This document shows positions 7,356 to 15,966 of a stretch of 64,000 nucleotides of DNA, piece after piece (positions within the stretch are counted from its first letter, which is position 1; each line of letters opens with the position of its first letter). Position numbers and translations under genes: made by a program. The DNA comes from Variovorax boronicumulans NBRC 103145 (GTDB lineage Bacteria > Pseudomonadota > Gammaproteobacteria > Burkholderiales > Burkholderiaceae_C). A model generated the notes under the pieces. That model made no database searches. It was not told the DNA's origin and worked only from the letters and a program-made list of their open reading frames with translations. The stretch covers positions 62,001 through 126,000 of the forward strand of contig NZ_BCUS01000002.1 of NCBI RefSeq assembly GCF_001591345.1, read 5' to 3'.

Positions 7356-8546
7356 GTGGAACACATCTCCGAAGTCCTGAAAATTCTTGACGGCGCGCTC
7401 AAGTCGAATGCGAGCCTGGCGATGAGCTACGCGGGCCTCTTGGCTGACAAGCTTCATGACCAAGGCGACCGCGCGCAAGCGCGAATGATCCGAGAACGGC
7501 TTGCTCGCGCGCCCGCTGCGGTTGCTTCGGCCCAGGATGCAGAGAGGGGAGTAAGTTTCTCAAGCCTGCCTGTCGATGGGGAAAGCAGGCTTCATACCGT
7601 GGATGTCAGTCAACCTCGTAGCGAAGATATTCATCTGGTGCTTCCGAATGCGCTCGAAAGGCGGGTTGAAGACTTTCTTTCTGGCGTGCGCCACTATGAC
7701 CAACTCGCACGCGTTGGCGCGGCGCTTCCCAATCGGATGTTGGTATACGGTCCGCCAGGTACCGGAAAAACGCAACTGGTCAGGTGGCTGGCCGCACAAT
7801 TGAACCTTCCTCTGCTGACGGTGCGCTGCGACACGCTGGTCAGCAGCCTGCTAGGGCAAACCAGTCGGAATCTTCGCCGTGTATTTGACTACGCGGAACA
7901 TCGGCCATGCGTGCTTTTCTTGGATGAGTTCGACGCGCTTGCGGGTGCTCGGGGCAACGAGCGAGATGTGGGTGAACTGCAGCGCGTCGTGATTGCGCTG
8001 CTTCAAAACATGGACGCGCTCAGTGCGTCTACCGTTCTGGTTGCCGCAACGAACCACGAGCGACTCTTAGATGCAGCCGTTTGGCGCCGTTTCAGCTTTA
8101 ACCTGCCGATGCCGCTGCCTGCTGATGACGCACGACGCGCCCTATGGGGGCGATTCTTGGGCACCATGGTTTCAGATCCGCAGGCCATCGAGGAGCTTGT
8201 CGCAGCCTCCCTTGGCGCGTCCGGTGCACTCATCGAGCAAGTCAGTCTGGATGGCAAGCGAGATGCGGTTCTCAAACATGCCGGATTGATCGATGTTCCC
8301 GGTCTGTTCCGTCGGTTGGGCATTTCGATGGCGCTGGCAAAGGGCGTTGCGCTGAGCACGGAGGAAGAAGAGATGCAGTGGCTGAGGCAATGGCAGCCGC
8401 AAGTGTTCACGCTTCGTGCGCTCGCTCATCTCTACGATACCTCGACGCGGCAGATTACAAATATCACCAAGGAGAAGGCAGATGGCAACTCGGAGGGAAG
8501 CGACGCCGCGTCGCGGCGCAAATCGAATCGAACCCGTCGCAAGTAA
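7356..8546 (+). CDS. AAA+ family ATPase, partner of the downstream subtilase
   Basis: 396 aa with a GTG start at 7356; an out-of-frame ATG overlaps it at 7354. Residues 1-100 form a helical N-domain. The AAA module has Walker A GPPGTGKT (132-139), Walker B VLFLDEFDAL (from 186), sensor-1 AATNH (~231-235) and arginine-finger-like WRR (243-245). It resembles the proteasomal/FtsH/spastin-like AAA class, which remodels or unfolds proteins. The C-terminus is a basic tail (SRRKSNRTRRK). Its 3' end overlaps the protease gene by 65 bp, so the two are tightly coupled. The likely role is ATP-dependent sensing of a target or feeding of it to the protease (inference). Confidence 0.85.
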   Translation: MEHISEVLKILDGALKSNASLAMSYAGLLADKLHDQGDRAQARMIRERLARAPAAVASAQDAERGVSFSSLPVDGESRLHTVDVSQPRSEDIHLVLPNALERRVEDFLSGVRHYDQLARVGAALPNRMLVYGPPGTGKTQLVRWLAAQLNLPLLTVRCDTLVSSLLGQTSRNLRRVFDYAEHRPCVLFLDEFDALAGARGNERDVGELQRVVIALLQNMDALSASTVLVAATNHERLLDAAVWRRFSFNLPMPLPADDARRALWGRFLGTMVSDPQAIEELVAASLGASGALIEQVSLDGKRDAVLKHAGLIDVPGLFRRLGISMALAKGVALSTEEEEMQWLRQWQPQVFTLRALAHLYDTSTRQITNITKEKADGNSEGSDAASRRKSNRTRRK

Positions 8547-10770
8547 TCCGTTTCAAAGAGTTGAGTTTCGAGCTACGGATCTCACGGGTGTGGCTCCCGG
8601 CGGGGACGGGCCCACTGAGTTTGTGGATGTCGATGCCCGGTATCGATTGCAACTGGTCCAATCGCTGGATCAAGCGTCCGCCCAAATGCATGCCGAAGTG
8701 CAGGCGTCGCGAAACAAGCTGGGAACGTTCATTCTTCGGCTTCGGCAGCAAGCCATTGCCAAGAGCCACCGCCCGATTCAGCTGATCGCTGAGACGGGCC
8801 TGTTGCCTGCAGGGCATGAGCAAATAGACGAAGTGCTGGTCGCCGCGCATGCCGGTAGCCTCACCACCTTGCGCGACGTAGTTCTTCGGCGCAACACGAA
8901 GGCAATTCGTGCGAACCTCAGCGCGATTACGATGATCGAGCCTTGGGGGGCCGAACGGCGTGTTCCTTCAGGACGTCAATCGTTGCGCGCGCGTGGTCGA
9001 GCCATCGTGCGCCTTTTTCGATACGGAAACGACCAAGCGAATGTGGCCGTCGAAGAAGCTGTTATCGATGAGCTTCGTGGGTTGCATCTGAACGTGCAGC
9101 ACCTAGATGCGGCTGCGTTTGGATGGTCCATCTTTCGACTCGCAGGACTGGAGGATGCGTCAGATCAAGTCTTAGATCGCTTGTCGCTTCTGGCCGGGAT
9201 TCGGCGAATCGCGCCAGAACCTATTGCGGAGCCTTCAGCAACGCGTACAGGAGCACCGTCCAGAGTCAGCGGCCCGTCGCCCGCGATAGGCCTTCCTCCA
9301 GATGGTCTACCGACGGTCGCCGTGTTTGACACTGGAGTGAGCGCGCAAGCGCAGCAACTTCAACCGTGGGTCGACGGCTTCGACACTTATGTGCTCCCGC
9401 CGGATACCGACTATGAGCACGGAACCCATGTGGCCTCATTGGTGACCAGTTCTCACACGATGAATGCCAACCACCCCGAGCTGCCTGCGTACGGGAGCTT
9501 GGTTTATGACGTCTGTGGTCTCGAAGCGGGAAGCGCGAATATTACAGACCTGATCGAGCGCCTGAAGGAAGCCATTCCGAAACGGCCCGATGTGAAGATT
9601 TGGAACTTGTCACTGGGCGTTCCTGTGCCTTGTGACGAGCAGTCCTTCAGCGAGTTTGCGATGGCGCTGGATCGACTGAGCGATCAACACGGCGTCTTGT
9701 TTGTGGTGGCTGCGGGAAACTATCTTCAACAACCGCGTCGGATTTGGCCGGCGGGGGCTCTCCTTCAGGACAGGATCGGCAGTCCTGCCGAATCGATACG
9801 GGCGTTGACTGTGGGCTCGGTGTGCCATGCTGCTGGGACCGACTCCCTGAATGCTGCGGGTGAGCCTGCAGCCTATTCTCGCCGGGGCCCGGGGCCGGTG
9901 TTCACGCCCAAACCGGACATCGTCCACGCGGGTGGCAATGTGCACACCCCTTGGAATACAGGCTCCTCCAGCATGGTTGTTCTCAGAGCAAACGACACCA
10001 TGGGGCACAGCTTCGGGACGAGCTTTGCTGCACCGGTGGCTGCAACCATGGCCGCTCACGTGTGGCAATCGTTGGCGGGCGCAGGGCGAACACCGACGCC
10101 TTCGTTGGTTAAGGCGTTGATGATTCATGCTGCACAACTGTCCTCCACCGCCTATTCGCCTGCCGAGCGTCGCTACTTCGGGACCGGTTTGCCGTTGGAT
10201 GTCATGGACTGTCTGTATGACACGCCAGACAGCTTCACCCTTCTATTTGAAACAAGTCTGGTGCCCGGTATGCGCTGGCGCAGGTCGCCTTATCCGCTGC
10301 CCGCTTCACTGATACACGAGGACAAGTTCCGCGGTGAAGTGATCATCACCTGTGTCTACGCGCCCCCCCTGGACTCCAATGCGGGGGCGGAGTATGTCCG
10401 TGCGAATGTCGAATTGAGCTTTGGTGTTTTGTCCGGTGACAACATCACCAGCAAGGTCCCCATGAAGGGCGAGGACTACACCGATGGTTATGAAGCGGCG
10501 CAGATTGAACATGGAGGCAAGTGGGCTCCGGTCAAGGTCCATCGAAAGGCGTTCCCTGGCGGGATTTCTGGCAGCGAATGGGCGCTACAGGCCCGTCCCT
10601 ACCTTCGCGCCTTCGAGCCGCCGCTGACGCAGCCGATCCAAGCGTACATTGTGTGCACCTTGCGCAGCCTCTCGGGTGACATGTCCGTCCATGCTGACGG
10701 CCTAAGGGCACTGAATGCCACCAACTGGATCAGCAATTCGGTTCCCGTGCGAGTGCCTGTGCGGATTTAG
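8482..10770 (+). CDS. Subtilisin-like serine protease (S8 family)
   Basis: 762 aa from ATG 8482, chosen for AAGGAGA at 8469-8475; an in-frame upstream start at 8416 lacks such a site. The N-terminal ~270 residues are a non-catalytic region starting with a basic segment. The catalytic triad is visible: Asp283 in VAVFDTGVS, His313 in YEHGTHVAS, Ser514 in GTSFAAPVAA, plus the oxyanion Asn in VVAAGN. There is no signal peptide, so the enzyme is probably cytoplasmic, unlike most subtilases. The ~250-residue C-terminal domain is unassigned. Overlap with the AAA gene implies a joint complex. It may cleave phage or host proteins on a trigger (inference). Confidence 0.88.
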   Translation: MATRREATPRRGANRIEPVASNPFQRVEFRATDLTGVAPGGDGPTEFVDVDARYRLQLVQSLDQASAQMHAEVQASRNKLGTFILRLRQQAIAKSHRPIQLIAETGLLPAGHEQIDEVLVAAHAGSLTTLRDVVLRRNTKAIRANLSAITMIEPWGAERRVPSGRQSLRARGRAIVRLFRYGNDQANVAVEEAVIDELRGLHLNVQHLDAAAFGWSIFRLAGLEDASDQVLDRLSLLAGIRRIAPEPIAEPSATRTGAPSRVSGPSPAIGLPPDGLPTVAVFDTGVSAQAQQLQPWVDGFDTYVLPPDTDYEHGTHVASLVTSSHTMNANHPELPAYGSLVYDVCGLEAGSANITDLIERLKEAIPKRPDVKIWNLSLGVPVPCDEQSFSEFAMALDRLSDQHGVLFVVAAGNYLQQPRRIWPAGALLQDRIGSPAESIRALTVGSVCHAAGTDSLNAAGEPAAYSRRGPGPVFTPKPDIVHAGGNVHTPWNTGSSSMVVLRANDTMGHSFGTSFAAPVAATMAAHVWQSLAGAGRTPTPSLVKALMIHAAQLSSTAYSPAERRYFGTGLPLDVMDCLYDTPDSFTLLFETSLVPGMRWRRSPYPLPASLIHEDKFRGEVIITCVYAPPLDSNAGAEYVRANVELSFGVLSGDNITSKVPMKGEDYTDGYEAAQIEHGGKWAPVKVHRKAFPGGISGSEWALQARPYLRAFEPPLTQPIQAYIVCTLRSLSGDMSVHADGLRALNATNWISNSVPVRVPVRI

Positions 10771-10880
10771 GGAGCAGCCGCTGGCATCAGAAGGCGAGGG
10801 AATCTAACTGTGAGCACTGGAAACCAGAGCTACCGCATCATGGGAGGCCGTCCGGTCTTCACGACCCTCTGCAAGCGCTC

Positions 10881-11624
10881 CTATGCGTTGACCATTTGAG
10901 GCGTGCGAGATCCCGCGCTGGGCATTTCGCGGTAACGTTTCGCGAAGAGCGAAGCCTCTTTCTGCGCGAATGTCCACTTGGCCTTATCGATCTGATCGGC
11001 TTCGATTTTCATCAGGCGGTCCCAATAAAACTTGAAATGAGCGTTATCTGGTGACTCAATCATGTCCTCAAGGATGCTTGCAAGGCTCGCCAATGCGTCT
11101 TTTTTTCGATATAGATCAACCACATCGAGTCCGCTGATTGCTTGAGTCATGGCCGGATTCTCCGCGGTATTTTCGCGATTCAGCGCCATAACCCATTGAC
11201 CGTGTGCGAGCTTGTTGCGCAACATGCTGGGGTCAAAAATATACTCATCAATCAACGTGTTGAGCTTCTGACGCACATTAGGGACATGGCTGCTCTTGGG
11301 CGAAACTACGAGCATCAGTGTGAGCTCCGCGCATTTGGTCCATCCGGCTTTGACTCCGTTCGAAGTAATCGCCTTCTTTATCTGGCTAATGTGTCCCAAA
11401 TTTAACCCATACGGTGTATGAATGAGTTTGGAGAAGGTCGCTTCTGCCAGCGCGCAATAGAGCAGTGCGAGAAATTTTGTATTGATCGAAGTTGCGTGGA
11501 CATTCTTCGCGCGAATCGAATCATTCAACTGGCGGTTTGTGTGTTTCCAAGCGCGTTCTAGTTCCCGCACGTTTTCTGTTTGAGCTTGAAAAACCGCCAG
11601 GCGCTCATTGTTATTGATCGTCAC
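10881..11624 (-). CDS. HEPN-domain protein, putative RNase
   Basis: 247 aa, starting at GTG 11624 with GGAGGGG at a 5-nt distance; the ATG at 11628 is out of frame. The protein is all-helical. The motif RNKLAH (Arg136-His141) matches the RxxxxH active-site signature of HEPN ribonucleases, with the Asn that often follows the Arg. HEPN proteins act as toxins or defence effectors that cut RNA, commonly tRNA. The gene converges on the ATPase/protease operon, 110 bp from the protease stop. Codon use is AT-richer than the flagellar genes. Its leader holds a tRNA-like element and hairpin (11640-11740). Defence function is inference. Confidence 0.65.
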   Translation of the reverse strand: MTINNNERLAVFQAQTENVRELERAWKHTNRQLNDSIRAKNVHATSINTKFLALLYCALAEATFSKLIHTPYGLNLGHISQIKKAITSNGVKAGWTKCAELTLMLVVSPKSSHVPNVRQKLNTLIDEYIFDPSMLRNKLAHGQWVMALNRENTAENPAMTQAISGLDVVDLYRKKDALASLASILEDMIESPDNAHFKFYWDRLMKIEADQIDKAKWTFAQKEASLFAKRYREMPSAGSRTPQMVNA

Positions 11625-11639
11625 ACATTCCCCTCCACC

Positions 11640-11679
11640 GGTAGCTACAAGGCACTTCGGTAAATGCCCTCTAGCTACC
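11640..11679 (-). promoter_or_regulatory. Leader hairpin upstream of the HEPN gene
   Basis: A perfect 8-bp inverted repeat (GGTAGCTA / TAGCTACC, 11672-11679 and 11640-11647) encloses a smaller GGCA/TGCC stem. It lies a few bases upstream of the HEPN ribosome-binding site. Its distal arm is the same sequence that forms the 3' acceptor strand of the tRNA-like element, so the two folds exclude each other. It could be an attenuator or translation switch. Confidence 0.45.
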
Positions 11680-11740
11680 TGGAATCGAACCAGGATCTCA
11701 CCTTGAAAGGCGCGTCTTTGCCAAATTAGACGACAGCTCC
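11671..11740 (-). tRNA. Degenerate tRNA-like sequence (Glu-like), probably non-functional
   Basis: On the minus strand a 70-nt cloverleaf can be drawn. The acceptor is GGAGCTG / TAGCTAG with the first two pairs mismatched. The D-arm GTCT...AGAC and the T-arm CCTGG TTCGATT CCAGG are both perfect. The middle arm (CGCCTTTCAAGGTG) is only 14 nt, three short of a normal anticodon arm, but contains TTTCAA as in tRNA-Glu(UUC). There is no CCA end. I read it as a tRNA relic, an attachment-site remnant of the island, or a tRNA mimic in the HEPN leader. Confidence 0.5.
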
Positions 11741-12326
11741 GTCACTGAATGTATCTGTTTTTAACTGCTACCGCTACTTCGGATTAGAACTGCAAGGTGC
11801 CGCGCTGAGCTCGAAGGTGGAGCAGGTGGCGAGTCGGTTCTTGTCCCAGCGATGCCTGCGTCGGCGGCTGTTCGGGGCTTGGGCGCTCGAAGTCTCGACG
11901 CCCGCTGTAGACCCTCTCGTGCGTCTTCAAGGGAGTGAGCATCGCGTGTTTTGGCCGCTATGCAGCCTTGAAGGCAATGATCTTTGCTCACTGGCGCAAC
12001 TGGTTCAGGCGGTCGGCTCACGAATGCATCATCTTGCGACGCTTGACTACGAACTCCGCGCGATCGTCGGTGGCGCCGAGCGGCCAGCTCTTCCCATGTA
12101 CGAGCAGCGCCTTGATGCCGCTCTTGGCTTCAAGTGTGTGCTGAACACAACAGGGCAAAGCCTGCTGATGGCGATGACCCGGGCTGCTTGCTGATGAGGT
12201 CACGTAATCGGCCAGCCAAACGGATTTGGGGGCATCGTAGGGGGCATCGACGCTGGGCTGATTTCTTGATCGGCAGCATTCATGCGCTGTGCAGCCCGAA
12301 ATGCTGCCGCCTCCCTCCCCAGATTC
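11741..12326. other. No supported gene; island/core boundary region
   Basis: Short overlapping frames on both strands (longest about 125 codons on plus, 11817-12194) show no recognisable domain, and I could not relate any to a transposase. One minus-strand pair overlaps by four bases at 12018-12021 but looks accidental. This probably marks the worn right edge of the accessory island before the flagellar locus. Confidence 0.35.
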
Positions 12327-12358
12327 AAGCCCCTGTAGCAGCCTTGCTACAGGGGCTT
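12327..12358. terminator. Strong intrinsic hairpin downstream of the PBP gene
   Basis: A perfect 14-bp stem (AAGCCCCTGTAGCA / TGCTACAGGGGCTT) with a 4-nt GCCT loop, 24 bp past the stop of the minus-strand PBP gene. The stem ends in AA/TT and can act on either strand. A U-tract is weak, but the stem is very stable. Confidence 0.75.
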
Positions 12359-12381
12359 TGTCTTTGGGCCGCCCATGCGCC

Positions 12382-15300
12382 TCATGGCGCCCGCTGCGGC
12401 CCCCCGCACCCCCTGCGCTGCAGCACCGGCAGCAACTGCGGTCCCAGCGACTTCAGCAGCTGCGTCGGCAGCGCGCTCGTGAACCGATGACGGGCGGCGT
12501 GGGGCTCGTGCACGTAGGCCAGGATCGTGCCGAAGTAGCGGTCGCCGATCATGAACACGAAGGTGGCCGAGCGGTCGATCTTGCGCTGCGAAATTACCCG
12601 TCCGCCGCGGCCGGTCTGTTCGTAGCGATGGTCGCCGGTGCCGGTCTTGCCGCCGATCTCGAGGGCGCGGCCGCTCTCGTCCACCAGCGCGCCCTTCAGC
12701 CGCCGCGCAGTGCCGTCGTTCACCACCTCGACCAAGGCCCGGCGCACCGTGGCGGCCACCTCGGCGGGTAGCACCTGCTGTGCGCTCGCATGGCGCGGCT
12801 CCAGCCGTGTCTCGTAGGGCGTGTCGCGCGCGAAGTGCAAGGCGCCGACCCGTTGCGTGGGCAGCCGCACGCCGTCGTTCGCGAGGATGCCCATCAGCTC
12901 CGCCAGGGCGGCCGGCCGGTCGCCCGACGCGCCGATCGCGCTCGCATACGACGGCGTCAGCGACGCGAACGGGTAACCCACGCGCTGCCATGAGCGGTGG
13001 ATCTGTGCAAAGGCGTCGAGTTCGATCAGCTCGCGCAGGCGCCTGTCCTGCGCGCTCTTGTGGCGCGTCTTGAAGAGCCAGGCGTAGACCTCCTGGCGTT
13101 CGCGCACGCTTGCGTCCAGCACCTCGGTCAGCGAGGCGCCGGGGTGACGCCGCAGGTAGCCGACCAGCCAGAGCTCCAGCGGATGCACGCGCGCGACATA
13201 CCCGCGATCGGCCAGCGACAGGCCGGCGCAGGTGCGGCGCAGCGCCCCCAATGCGCGCGGCGAGTCGGCGCCGCGGCCCAGCCGCTGCACCAGGAGCGCG
13301 TCGAGCCGTGCGTCGTCGGCCTCGGGCTCGATGGTGAAGAGCACGCTCGCCAGGCGCGGTGCCGACGGCCTCAGGCCGCGCAGCAACAGCGCCTCGGCGT
13401 CCGCGGCCGGCAGGTGCTGGTACTTGCGATGGAAGCGGGTGAGGAAGGCCGAACCTTCGCGGTCGGCAAAGCGCGCGAGCAGTTCGCGCCGGCCCGGGTC
13501 GGCAGGGTCCTTCAGTAGGCGCTCGGCGCCCGACGCGCCACCGAACATGCGGTGGCGCACCAGGTCGCGCATCAGGCGGATGAACACCAGGTTGACCGAA
13601 TGCTTGAAGCCTTCGCGCACGGTCATCGAACTGCTGTTGCGCGAGCGTTCGAAGTTCTCGAACTGGTGCAGGCCGCCGCCGGTGAAGAAGGCCTCGCCCG
13701 GGTTCGCCGAGTACTTGCGCTCCATCGCCGCCTCCAGCATCGGCGCAAGACGCCGATCCTTGGCGCGCAGGAGGTACTGCCGGGCCCACATGCCCAGCGG
13801 GTCGCGCGGGTTCGGCGCCAGTGCCGACAGCTGGGCCGGGCTCAGGTCGACCCAGCCCGCGTGCAGCTCGGCCACGAGCTCCAAGTAGCTCACCAGGGTG
13901 CGCAGCTTGGCGGTCGAGCCCAGGTCCAGCCGCGCGCCCTGGTTCACGTCGAACGGCTGGTCGATGTTGTCGGCCTGGATACGCAGCAGGTTGCTCCCGG
14001 CGCTGCGCTCGAACAGCGTGAAGCTGTAGATCAGCGGGCTGGGGTCGGCGCCCGGGTCGAGCATGTGGGAGCCCACCAGCCCCGCGGCCTTCGTCGCGGC
14101 GGGCGTGCGCAGGCCGGCCAGCACGCGCGCCACGAGCGCCTGTGCTTCACCGTCCAGGCTGGTCTCGGCCTCGAGATCGAGGCGCTCCAGGTCGTAGGCC
14201 CGCGGCACGTCGAGCAGCGTGCCGATGTGGGTGCGCAGCGCGGTCGCGGCCTTGCGCTGCACGAAGTCGGGCCGGGGCGTCGGCGGCAGCGGCGGCTGCA
14301 GGTGCAAGGACAGCGGCAGCGCCGCGTCGCGCAGCGTGGGCGAGATCAGGCCGGCCTCGGCCATCAGCCGCAGGTAGCTGTCGGTCAGCCGCGCCAAGCT
14401 GGCGCCGTCGCCGAGCAGGTGCTGCGACGGGCGGCGCTGCGCGATCATCAGCGACAGCGCCTGTTTGAAGGCCTCGGCCTGTTGCCGCAGCGCCTCGTCC
14501 GTGGGCGCTGCCGCCTCTTCCGCCTGGTCGGCGAGCAGGCGGTTGATTTCACCGAAGTCGCGCCCGTACCAGGCCCACAGGCCGTCGCCCAGGCCGTGCA
14601 CCTCGCCCATGCCCGGTCGCGCGGCCAGCGGCACGGTGTCGAGGTAGTCGACGACGATCTGGCGGCGCCGCGCCTGCGTGTCGTCGCCGTCCTGGTAGGC
14701 GCGCAGCGAGGCCGACGCCATCTGGCGCAACTTGTCGCCGACCGACCCGGTGCGGCCCTGCGGCGAATGGCGGTACTTCTCGAGCTGGGTGGCCAGCGTG
14801 CTGCCGCCCGTCGCCGTCTGGCCCAGGCCGACCGCGCGCAGCGCCTGCTCGAGCGCCGCCTTCGCGAAGCGTTCCGGATCGATCGCGGGGTTGCGCTGCA
14901 GCGGCTGCGCGTCCAGCAGGTGGCGGTCCTCGACGAACAGCAGGGCGCTCACCAGCAGCGGCGGCACCTCCTCAAAGCGCTCGTAGGCGCGCTTGGGCAC
15001 GCGGGTGTGCAGCAGCGCCGTGTCCCGGCAGTCGCGCACGGTCAGGCCGGCCTGGTTTTTCTCGCGGTAGGGCGCGAAGAGCCCGTAGTCCTGCAGTTCG
15101 ATCAGCCGCGGCGACATGCGGGCCTGGCGGGTGACGACATAGCCCTGCGGCGCCAGGCGGTCGATGTAGCCCGGCAGCTGGTGGTAGCCCAGCCGCTCGT
15201 CGTAGGGCCCGGTCCGGGGAAAGCGGATGGCGTCGCTGGCACCGTCTTCGACGCTGAAGCGGGCGCCCTCGGCCAGGTCGCGCCACAGGGCCGATTGCAG

Positions 15301-15396
15301 CCGGGACGTCTTCAATTCGTCCAGCACGAACAGGGCAAGCCCGCCTCCCACGGCGAGTCCCGCGCCGATCCAGACAAGCTTCTTGAACCAAGTCAT
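12382..15396 (-). CDS. Bifunctional penicillin-binding protein (GT51 transglycosylase / transpeptidase)
   Basis: 1004 aa, longer than usual class A PBPs. A membrane anchor occupies residues ~6-26. The GT51 domain shows LLFVEDRHLL (~152-161; E156 is the likely catalytic Glu) and GGSTLATQLEKYRHSPQGRT (~197-216). The transpeptidase domain shows the SxxK motif STAK (~494-497), SVN (~600-602) and KTGTG (~917). It would polymerise and cross-link peptidoglycan at the inner membrane. It stands alone on the minus strand at the edge of the flagellar locus and ends at a strong hairpin. I assign no symbol because PBP1a, 1b and PbpC cannot be separated from sequence alone. Confidence 0.85.
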   Translation of the reverse strand: MTWFKKLVWIGAGLAVGGGLALFVLDELKTSRLQSALWRDLAEGARFSVEDGASDAIRFPRTGPYDERLGYHQLPGYIDRLAPQGYVVTRQARMSPRLIELQDYGLFAPYREKNQAGLTVRDCRDTALLHTRVPKRAYERFEEVPPLLVSALLFVEDRHLLDAQPLQRNPAIDPERFAKAALEQALRAVGLGQTATGGSTLATQLEKYRHSPQGRTGSVGDKLRQMASASLRAYQDGDDTQARRRQIVVDYLDTVPLAARPGMGEVHGLGDGLWAWYGRDFGEINRLLADQAEEAAAPTDEALRQQAEAFKQALSLMIAQRRPSQHLLGDGASLARLTDSYLRLMAEAGLISPTLRDAALPLSLHLQPPLPPTPRPDFVQRKAATALRTHIGTLLDVPRAYDLERLDLEAETSLDGEAQALVARVLAGLRTPAATKAAGLVGSHMLDPGADPSPLIYSFTLFERSAGSNLLRIQADNIDQPFDVNQGARLDLGSTAKLRTLVSYLELVAELHAGWVDLSPAQLSALAPNPRDPLGMWARQYLLRAKDRRLAPMLEAAMERKYSANPGEAFFTGGGLHQFENFERSRNSSSMTVREGFKHSVNLVFIRLMRDLVRHRMFGGASGAERLLKDPADPGRRELLARFADREGSAFLTRFHRKYQHLPAADAEALLLRGLRPSAPRLASVLFTIEPEADDARLDALLVQRLGRGADSPRALGALRRTCAGLSLADRGYVARVHPLELWLVGYLRRHPGASLTEVLDASVRERQEVYAWLFKTRHKSAQDRRLRELIELDAFAQIHRSWQRVGYPFASLTPSYASAIGASGDRPAALAELMGILANDGVRLPTQRVGALHFARDTPYETRLEPRHASAQQVLPAEVAATVRRALVEVVNDGTARRLKGALVDESGRALEIGGKTGTGDHRYEQTGRGGRVISQRKIDRSATFVFMIGDRYFGTILAYVHEPHAARHRFTSALPTQLLKSLGPQLLPVLQRRGCGGPQRAP

Positions 15397-15966
15397 GCTC
15401 TGCCTCGCGAACAGTCCACACCATGGGTTCGTCAGTGACGATGATGCGCTTTTTGAGGCGATTTGGCATGCGTGCGACGACGCAATCGGCCGGAGTCATG
15501 CCCTCCCGCCGCGCGGCAGAAGAGGTACCTCGACACACATGGCGCATGTCGATCTGCACGGACGTGCGGATCTATCTCAGGGCGAACTGACCTGCTAACC
15601 CTTCACGACCCCGGACACCCCACTAGTCGTCGGAATCCTGCGGGCCCGCCAGCAGCCCGAGCACCAACCCGCCGAGGACGATGGCCAGGGCAAGAATCAG
15701 CGATGCCTCTGCGAGTAGTCTCATGGTGTCCTGCAATGAATCTCCCCCTCACGATGTGCCCGCCATTGAACGTGCGTTCGCTGACTGGCGGCTGAGTGCG
15801 GAAGCAGAAGGGTTTTGTGCGGGGCTTCAGCCTGTCTTCAGGTAAGGCGCGGATACTGGCGGCGACGGTCTTCTGGCGTTGGTAGAGGACGCTTCGGCAC
15901 CCGCCCTTCGGGGTGGTTCCTCGAGGCCGGAGGTCGTCACGGTTTTTTCGTCGCGCGGGCGCATGC
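15397..15966. other. Intergenic stretch between the PBP gene and the regulator gene
   Basis: Apart from the tiny membrane-peptide ORF at 15623-15724, no gene is supported here. The PBP promoter should lie in 15397-15600; no textbook promoter or operator is evident. Confidence 0.4.
15623..15724 (-). CDS. Possible 33-aa membrane peptide
   Basis: ATG 15724, with AGGA eight bases upstream, opens a 34-codon frame: a short start (MRLLAEA), a strongly hydrophobic helix ([19 protein letters not shown]), and an acidic end (PQDSDD). The pattern of a single helix plus charged tail is typical of genuine small membrane proteins and less typical of random high-GC frames, which are Arg/Ala-rich. It sits between the PBP and regulator genes in the same direction. 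The function is unknown. Confidence 0.4.
   Translation of the reverse strand: MRLLAEASLILALAIVLGGLVLGLLAGPQDSDD

Noticed and set aside
11671..11740. Functional tRNA-Glu gene
   Set aside because: The anticodon arm is three bases short, the first two acceptor pairs mismatch and there is no CCA end, so I keep it only as tRNA-like.
11741..12326. Transposase remnant
   Set aside because: Short frames on both strands were read for DDE or IS-family motifs; none was found, nor terminal inverted repeats.
13552..15438. 628-codon plus-strand frame antisense to the PBP gene
   Set aside because: The opposite strand encodes a PBP with all catalytic motifs in order; this frame is a shadow.
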